Assembly (NCBI GenBank): GCA_963377175.1
Contig: CAUJNA010001002.1
Location: 710,883 to 774,882 of the forward strand
DNA: 64,000 nucleotides
Direction: 5' to 3'
DNA from: Effrenium voratum
Taxonomy: Eukaryota; Sar; Dinophyceae; Suessiales; Symbiodiniaceae
Below, piece after piece: positions 50,201-59,200 of the stretch. The notes beneath the pieces were generated by a model. That model saw nothing but the letters and a program-made list of their open reading frames with translations. It was not told where the DNA came from and did not search any database. Each line of letters opens with the position of its first letter. The first letter of the stretch is position 1. A program made the translations under genes and the position numbers.

Positions 50201-53200
50201 TTTTGTTTTTGTTTTCCTTGCAGGGGTCGAAAAACCAACTGGAAGGACCTCCAGCAGCGGATCATCGACGACGTGCGCAACCTCGGGGTCTCCCCCCACG
50301 GCCGGAGCCTCGAGCGAGAGATCGAGATCGGTTCCGCCTCCGAGTGGCCGAGCGAAGCGGGGAAGTCTGGAAGGGTTCGGCCCGGAGACCAAACGAGGAA
50401 CTCCGAGATATTTGGCTGTGGCTCACAAAAGTGGTACCGAAATGGCTTGCCCTGGTAAGTGGAAACATGGACCAAAACCTCTGTAATTAGCCCCTGTTTA
50501 ATTTTGAGCTACACCCATTTTGGGGCTGAACACATGGAGTGTGCAGCTGCCAGTTGATTTTTTTTCCGAATCCCCTTTGATTTGTGTTCTTTTGGTATGG
50601 GGAAGGGTTAAAGCCTTTGACACGCGACCAACCAAAAAAAGGATGCCCTTTTTTTCACGTGGCCACTGGGCATCTGAGTTGGGGTTGCCCAAAAAAGGGG
50701 TCATGGCAACTGTCCAATGTTTGATCTGGGCCACAATCTCAGGAGACTCTAGGTATCCAGTTTCAGTTGACTTTTGGCTAAACTGCTGGGGATGAACTGG
50801 GGCTACGCATACTCAGTTAAGTTCCGCACCATCTGAGTTCCCACCTTTTCCCAACCATGGGCGAAACCGGGCACTCTTTGTTTGGACTCGGATCATATAT
50901 GCATTTCAAGCGTACGACCCTGAGACCTTTTGTTTTGCTGGAGGGGTTGTTGTTGCAATTCGCCGAGATTGATGAGATTTAATTCAAGCCTACTAAGTCA
51001 GGAGAGATGTTGCCCCCTTCCCCCAATTGCTCTTGCATCTTTCCTTGTATAATAAAGCGAGGAGCGGTACTTGGACCTCTGTTCGGGCAAGATAGCAAGT
51101 TTGTTGGAAAGCTAGATTACAGCCCATGTATAAGTCCCCCATTCATTGGGGTTGGTTATTAGACGGTTGTATCATAAAGTAGCTAACCACTTACTGGCTG
51201 GGCCGAACATTCAAGTACCATGCAAGCTTCAGCGTCGCCAAGGCTTCTCCTCCGAGGACTTTGATGGAATCAAGGTCTCCCAGGGTGTACAGAGGAGCTA
51301 CACCGCAATTCGCCCAAACGATTCGCCTCGCCGGTAACGAGGCAGACACCATCTTACAGGTCTACCTAGAGTCTCCGCGACCCCCAGAAAAAGGGGTCAT
51401 GACCCGAATCTTTCTTTTGGGCAATGACCCCATTTTAAGGTCATGGAGAGTCTAGGTATGTTTCCCTAGTGTTGTTTTTAAACATCACCCAAGGTGGGCC
51501 CAGGTGGGCCTAGCTAGGTGAGTTTCCTTGGGATTCGGTCAACCCTGTACTTGGTTATGAGCCACCAAAGTCATTGCTGTAAGTCTTACTCGCCGCTCAC
51601 TAAGTATCATGTCCCTTCAAGTATGTGCTTGGGAGCTCCCATACTGATTGGGGGGGGCGCAAGCAACCTACCTGGAGTCTCCATGACCCTTAAAAAATGG
51701 GGTCATTGCCCAAAATAATGAGGTCATTGACCCATTTTTCAAGGGTCATGGAGAGTCTAGGTACTCCTAACTTGGAGCCTCGAGTGTGGAGTTTCCCATT
51801 TGCCCTCCACAAGAACCACAAGTTCAGATCCCAATACCACCAAATGAGTCAGAATCAACACCGATCGGTACAAAATGGTCCAAACCCCGAACCATGCTTC
51901 AAGAATCACAGGTTCAATTCCTTCCATTTGCTTAAGAATAGATTTTCCCCTTCTCGGGTCTCGATTGTGTTGGCCCTCAAAGCTGGTTGTTTTCAAGGGC
52001 CCCTGAGGAATTGGTCGGGCATTGGGGTCATGACCCTTAGGGTTGTTGGTTTTAAGAGGCATTCATCACTATTGGACATCTTATTTTGTTATTTTTGTTT
52101 CCTGGGGTCGAAAAGCCAAATGGAAGAATCCCCCAACCACCAGCCTCCGAGCCACCCTTTTGGGGGGGTTACCTGAAATGCTGGCAGGATGTACCTGGGA
52201 CTTCGCTGGAACTCCTCGGGGAGGAAATGGGAGCAGAGCAAAGTGGACCAGTTCGTGGCTGCGCTGCCCAAGTTCTTGGCAGATATGTACAGCCACTCGG
52301 GCCTACGATCTATGGCGTTTGCAGAAGATACCTGGAGTTTCCTTCTGACCCTTGAACAATTGCACTGCTTTCTTTGCCTTCTTTGCCTTGTTTTCGTTGG
52401 ATTCTACTTTTCTGCACCCGTTGCGCCTTTGTTTGCCGCCTTCTCCATGTTTGCCTTTCACCAGCAAGAAGAAGCCTCCTTTTCGGCTGGCTTACTTGCT
52501 CAGGGGCGCTCTTTTCTATTCAATTCAAGCCGAAGCTGTCACGTTGCGACATTGGGGAAGCATCATTCATTCCAGGGATTCATTGGTGGTACGAAATAAA
52601 TCTCGCAACCATCCACAGTATCTTGGTGGCTCCCAGCCATCCCCTTAGCTTTTCAGCCTTTCAGTGTTTAGTGGGCAGCCCAGATATCACTCCAGTTTTC
52701 CAGCGCCTTCTTCTACTTTAAGGGATGTCCCTACACCAACCGCCCAATCCAGAGGCGCCAACCCTTGTGGCAAATCCGTGAATCGGATTGGCGCCAAAAC
52801 GAACATCCACCGGAATGTTGCAGACATGAGTGCCTGGTGACATGTATCCCCGGCAAATTGAAACCATCAAATAATGGGGCCGAAACTACCCACCATTGTT
52901 TTCTTGAAGTTTCATCATCCAGGTCAGGTTGCCATTCTCTTACTGAGGGGTTGAACCCTAGGAAAGCAATAGTTGGCGTGTTTGTTGCTTCAACCCGGGA
53001 TTTCTGTTCTTGGCATGATTGTCGCTTTGGGTTCTTGTACAGGCTGTCAAAACCATCATTTGTTTGTTCACATACTCATGTGGCTGGACGAAATCCATTT
53101 CTCACCACCGAAGAAACCCTGGTTTCTGATGATTCCCCTGTACATGCGAACAAACCTTCTGGTTTCAACCATGGGTTCGTTTGGTGCGAGAAGCGGATTT

Positions 53201-56200
53201 CGCACCATCCACATTAGGGCTTTGGAACAACAAAATCTGGGTTCCACCAACTCCAGGAGTCTCCGCGGTGTCCAGTTTGGGCATGGGTCAAACTTAAACA
53301 ACCATTCAACCGCAGGTTTTAGTCTACGCTTTTCGTTTTTCGCTTGCCAGGGTTTCATTTCTGGTTCCTATTTTTGACCCACTGCCAGTTTGAGTCAAAA
53401 CCCCGCAAATCCCATTGAATTCTGCCAGCTTGTGATTTTGTTGGAGAAGGTCTGTACTGCAAAATCAACCAATCCAAAGGTCTGGACAAACGGGTTAAAG
53501 GGTCTTGAACTGGTCTTCGATGGAACTTCAACTTCATTGAGAGCGCCAAAGCCGCAATGGCAGGTGGAGTTGAACACTGAAAGCCAAACAGACATCAGTA
53601 TCACATCGAATAGTTGTTTTGGTGTGAAGTTGTATTCAGCTGTTCGTGCGAACATAGAGCATGTCTGTGTTTTCGGGTGAACCAACACCAAACTAGACGT
53701 AGACAGTAGTGCCGGAAGCTAGCAACGGGCGACTCAGGCTTGGTTGTGGGAGCCTGGGTTTCAGGGCCAAACGTTCGTAGGTAGACAGTGATACAAATCT
53801 TGCATGACCCAACCAAACTCGGACAAACTGAGCAGCAATGTTAGTAAAGGGGTGCGCGTCAAATCAGAGCGATGGCTAGGAACGGATTTAAAAGTGATGT
53901 AATGTTTCATCCATATCCCCACCCCCTTCAAAATGGAATTGGGGGAGGGGGGTGACCCCTGGAATTCCATTTAGGGTTCCTTTTTCCCTTGTGGGGAAGA
54001 CTGAATAAATGGAATTGTGGGACCCCCCACCCCCCCTCCCCCTTAAGGTAGGGGGGATTCATCCATCCACCGTACTATCTGGACAACTTATTTATCTATG
54101 CCCAGACCATCCAAGAAACCGGTAAAACCACTGACCCGACACCCACCCAAAACAGGATTGGTTCCTGAATTCCCCTTTTAAAGGAAAACCCAAGAACAAC
54201 TAGAGTCTCCATGACCCCTAGCAAAAGGAGTCATGACCCGTTAGCTTTGGGCAATGACCCCATTTTGTAAGGGCCATGGAGAGTCTAGGTAGACCCAGGT
54301 GATGCTGTCAAGAGCGCCAACCGAGAGATGAGCAGCGGCCAGAACAAGCGCCGGAAGCTAACGCCCTTTCCGGAGGGACAAGCCAGCGTTGCAGTGGTGG
54401 ACGCCCGGCGTTTCACTTTTATCAATTTTCCTCGGAGTAAAAGCCCCTACTCACAGCTTCCACATCTCACTTCCCTAACCCAGAGGGTTCAAGCACCTTC
54501 TCTGGAGGTACTTAGACCCCTTTTTACCCCCCAAAAGCCATCCTCATGGGGTGGTTAAGGGTCTCAATAGTTTGTGGGCCCTCAAAACTGGTTGTTTGCA
54601 ATGTTTTCACCGGGCTCATTGGAGGAATCGGCCGGGGTTCGAACCATCGGTTCGGGTCCTGCGGTGGCAAATGAAATTTGGATTTCAGTTGGCCCATCCA
54701 CTCAAGTGAGACATTCCCACTAGAGAGAACCCCAAGGTGTGTTTTTTACCGGGAGTTCTAAAAAAAGAGGGGTGAACCCCATTTTTTCGGTAGACCACGC
54801 AGTTTTCAGCTTCTACAGGTAGGTAGGTTCACAATGGATGGTGTCCCTTGGCTACCTGCAATGGCACTGGGATGACCAACCACTTTTAAGATCGAACAAT
54901 AAATTACTCACTTCCTGAGTTGATGAACTTAAAACTTTTTGGAAAGACCATTTTAGTGGTAAATAAAAAGTTCGGACTTTTTTTTGGCCATCCACTCAGC
55001 AAGTGAGATTAGGTAGGTTTACAATAATGGATGGGTTCCCTTGGTCTTCTGATGTCTCCTGCTATCACGCGGCAACCGGAAGTACTGGCACGACCAACCA
55101 TTCTTTAAGCGTTAGAAAAAGACTTCAGGTAGGTTTACCATGGATGGATTTGCTTGGTTACCTGCTGTCACGGCAACCGGAGGCACTGAGATGACCAACC
55201 ATGTTTTAAGCGATAGAAAAAGACTTCAGGATCTTCAGGTAGGTTTGCCATGGATGGCTGCTATACCGGCAACTGGAAGCACTGGGATGACCGACCACAT
55301 GTAAGAGATTGAACAAGAAATCAGGTAGTTTGAGAATGAGTGGTTTTCCTTGTTTTTTTTCCTAGAACGGCAACCGGAACCACTGGGATGACCAACCATG
55401 TTTAAGCGATAGAAAAGGACTTCAGGTAGGTTTACAATGGATGGTTTCTTTTGGTTGCCCTGCTATACCGGTATCCGGAAGCACTGGGATGACTAGACAC
55501 TTTTAAGCGTTAGAAAAAGACTTCAGGTAGGATTTACAATGGATGGTTGCTCTTGGTAAATGGCTGGCAATTCTGGTTACAAACCCACCAAAGCCATTGT
55601 TGTAAGTCCCGTAAAGGCTAACCATTTAGCGATTCGTACCAGCCATTTCGGTACGTATGCAAGCCTATAAGTCCTAGCGGCGCTTCCAGTTTCTCTATGT
55701 AGTAGGAGCCCAGTTTTTTTAAGGTTATAGGTGATGAAATACGCCTCTAAGCTTTACGACTAAGGTAAGGGTGTATGACCATACCCACAGATGCGGAGCT
55801 TTCTCACGTCTTTGTCACGTCTCAGGAATTTCGTCACGTCTCAGGAATTTCTGCCGATCACCTCGACCGTCCAGCTGCATCAAGAGAAGACAGACACCTG
55901 CCAGCACATGGACGGACCACCTGGATGGCTGATTTCACGCAACTGGGTCCCCTTTTTTGCGGGAGGGTTCCCCTACTAAAATAGACTACAGAAAAAAGTT
56001 GGTACCCTTATTCTAAGCTCTCTACTGGAGGACCTAGTCAACCAAGAGCCAAAGTGAGGTCTCAACATATCCCCACGTGGTGTCCATGTCCAATTTGAGG
56101 TTTAAGCATCCGCTTTTTGCCAAGTGCCACCTTAGGAGATTTGCTTTCGAAGCTACCTGAGGATTTACGCAGTTTGGGGTACGGCGGTGCTTCCTGTTGC

Positions 56201-59200
56201 CTCGCCATTTACCACGGAAACCCATTTTGGGGTTACCCTATTTTTGACCACCACAGCCACATAGTGAGTGTCCTTTTTTGTTTTTTTTCGCGGAGAAACG
56301 GGGGGGAAATCCCTGGGATTGATTTCGCACCACGAAATGAAACCATGGCTGAAACCTTTGTTGGTTGGTATTTACAGGGGAATTATCATTCCAGGGCTTC
56401 TTAGGTGGTGCAGGATTTCGTCCGTCCACAGTGGGTGTCCTTTTGATAGATTTAGTTTGGTTAGACAGATGTCACGGGTTTAGATAGGGTTTTGTGAACC
56501 ACACACACCATTTCCATCTATTTTCCCAAAGGACACAATCGCCTTTGTTTACCTATGGATTCTCATCATCTAAATTGGGTTAACCATTCTTTAGATGGCG
56601 GTTGAAGCTTAATTTGGGTAATTGCCCCCCCCCCCCAAAGATGAATGAAGAAGGAAAAAAAAGCCAACAACAAAAATGCAACAACAGAACCTTAGGGTAA
56701 TTTAACCCTGCCAGTTGCTTATTTTTCACGTGGGGAGACAAGGGCATTTCCCAAGGCGCACGCGATGAGCGGTTCATTCGATTCAGGAGACTCGGGAAGC
56801 GCTGGAGGCTGGATACCCCCTCATGGGCCTCTATCTGGGTGCTAGCTGTGAGCTGGCCTACAGCAGCTGGCCCGCACCGAGCCTGACGCACTGACTTCTT
56901 CCAATTGCTGAAATGAACATGTGGTTACATATATACCAGCTCTCCCAGTAGTGCCCTTTTACCCTTTTTTGGGGGAGGTTCCCCTACTAAAATAGACTAC
57001 AGAAAAAAGGGTATTTTCTAAGCTCTCTACTGGAGGACCTAGTATATTTTCCCTGATTGGTTTTCAAGGGAGTTGATTTCGCTACTGGAAACTTGTTCTT
57101 ATTTCTTCCAGGGGACCAAAAAATACACACAAATCAGCCATGGGCATGTCCAGCTGATGGAAGGGAGGGGGCCTTTCAGTACCGATTTCTGTAAGGATAT
57201 GGGGCACCCGGGTTCGTAGTTTATGAGTTGCTCGGTATTGTGGCTGGGGGCCGGGGTCTTGAAGTGTTTTGGCAAGCCGCCAAATTTTTTTGGGGGGGCT
57301 TGGGGGCTTTTCCCCATGTATGCTTGGTGACTGAGGGTCTTTTCCTCATGTATGTTTTTCCCCATGTATGCTTTTCCCCATGTGAAGCCAAAAGGGCAAG
57401 CCAACAAACGTTACGGTTTCAGCCATGGTTTCAAATGGTGCGATTTCTGGATTTTGTCCACAGGGCAGAGTCCAACACAAGGAGCCTTTCAGGCAGGTGT
57501 TTGCTGGGAATGGCCGATGGAGAACCCGGATTCGTCGGCCCGGATTTTTATCGGGGGATTTGTGGTCTCGAGACATTTTTGGGCGTGAATGATCCCACAG
57601 GTCCCCAAGCAAAACTGGGCTTTTGGCTGTATTTGGCTGGGTCAAAAATATGTACCCAAAATGGAACCCTGGTACATGGAAGCATGGAAGCATGAATCTG
57701 TGGTCCCCTGGTGGATTGATTTGGAGCCATACCCATTTGGGTTTCTGCTTCTAAAACCACCAAAACAGGGGTAGCCTCAAAAAAGGACACAGCCATTAGA
57801 AGCATGGCAACCCTTGGACCCAACTCAGACGATGCGAAGCTTTCCGTGCTTCGATGGTTTTAATCCCAGGGCAAGGGTAGAGCACAATGTGGGGATGGGT
57901 CCCTAGACTCTCCATGACCCTTTAAAAATGGGTCAATGACCCCATTATTTTGGGTAATGACCAACCAGTTTTTAAGGGTCAGAAGGAGACTCCAGGTCAA
58001 AATTCAATCAAGCACCAGGATATGGACCGCAGGTTTTGGTCCATGTTTCCACTTACCGATCGGGTTCCATTTGGGGTACCAATTTTTCACCAGCCATGTA
58101 GTGTTGCTTTTGTTGGATCGCCTAGGCACTAGCTCTTGTGCCAGCGTCTTTGAGCAAGGTTAGGTTGGCAAACCTCTGAATGCTGCAGCTTTTGGATTCA
58201 TTGGAAGCTTCACCCACCCAAAGAGGTGGAAATTCCTTCGATTTTGCTCGCCAGCCGCCGGGACCCCAGGACCCAACCACTTCCTCTTTTTTTTTGTTCC
58301 GGACTCTCAACCAAACTTGAAGGGTTCCCTGAAAAAGTCGACCACATGAAACCCGGAGCAGACAAACCCCTCCTGCCAAAAAATCGCGGCTACGGGGTCC
58401 AAAATTCTCGCAGATATGAGAGCCCAAGGGTTTGAATAGAACAAGCCCCGGGTTTAGGTCCCCAAAGGAAACAACTGTGGACGGAATCCATGCAACGCAC
58501 CACCCAAGAATCCCTGGGAATGCTTCGATTTTTCGTAAATAAGAAACGGAATGGCTAGGGGCAGGAAGAAATGAGAACAGGGTTTTTCCCTCCCATGGAA
58601 GCTGAGGCACAGAGGGGCCCAGCGGAACCTCCAAGCCCAAGGCCAGAATTGGCTGCTCTCAGGTGGTGACTTTTGGGACTCTTAGTGCGGAGGGGACTTT
58701 CATGGACATCTGTGGGTGGAGGGCACCCTTTTGGCGGGTAATTACCCTTTTGGGGTTGCTTCTAAAGGGAGATCGAAGGGGGCAACCATTTTTTTTTAGA
58801 GGGTTCCCCTACTGTGGATGCTGACGCGAACTCCGGAAAAATCGCACCGAAATCAGAATCCTGGAGTATGATTCCGTTCCCCAACCGAAATACAAACATT
58901 TCGTGGTGCGATTTCTGGATCTCGCCTTTCAGTATCATTAGATGGTCCAGGACGTCGGGTGCACCCGAAGAATTCGAGCATGGGCTCCGTGAACAATGCC
59001 TAGAGTCTTCGTGACCCCTAGAAAAAGGGGTCATGACCCCTTTCTTTTGGGCAATGACCCATTTTTGAAAGGTCATGGAGACTCCAGGTGGTGATGTGAA
59101 CCCAATCCCATGCTTTTCCTCTCGGTTTCAATCCCAGGAACTTACCGTACTGGTCGTTCCCATACTGATTTGGAGGTGTTTTGCGAAGCAGGGAAAATGC

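Noticed and set aside
54069..54150. YLDNLFIYAQTIQE, resembling the Ty3/gypsy RT YLDD block
   Set aside because: Only this short block is present, with Asn for the second Asp, and it directly follows a family K element. A decayed retroelement scrap is possible but cannot be supported.
58122..58640. 172-codon minus-strand open frame
   Set aside because: It spans fragments of introners, has no recognisable domain, and lies in an intron of the plus-strand gene.
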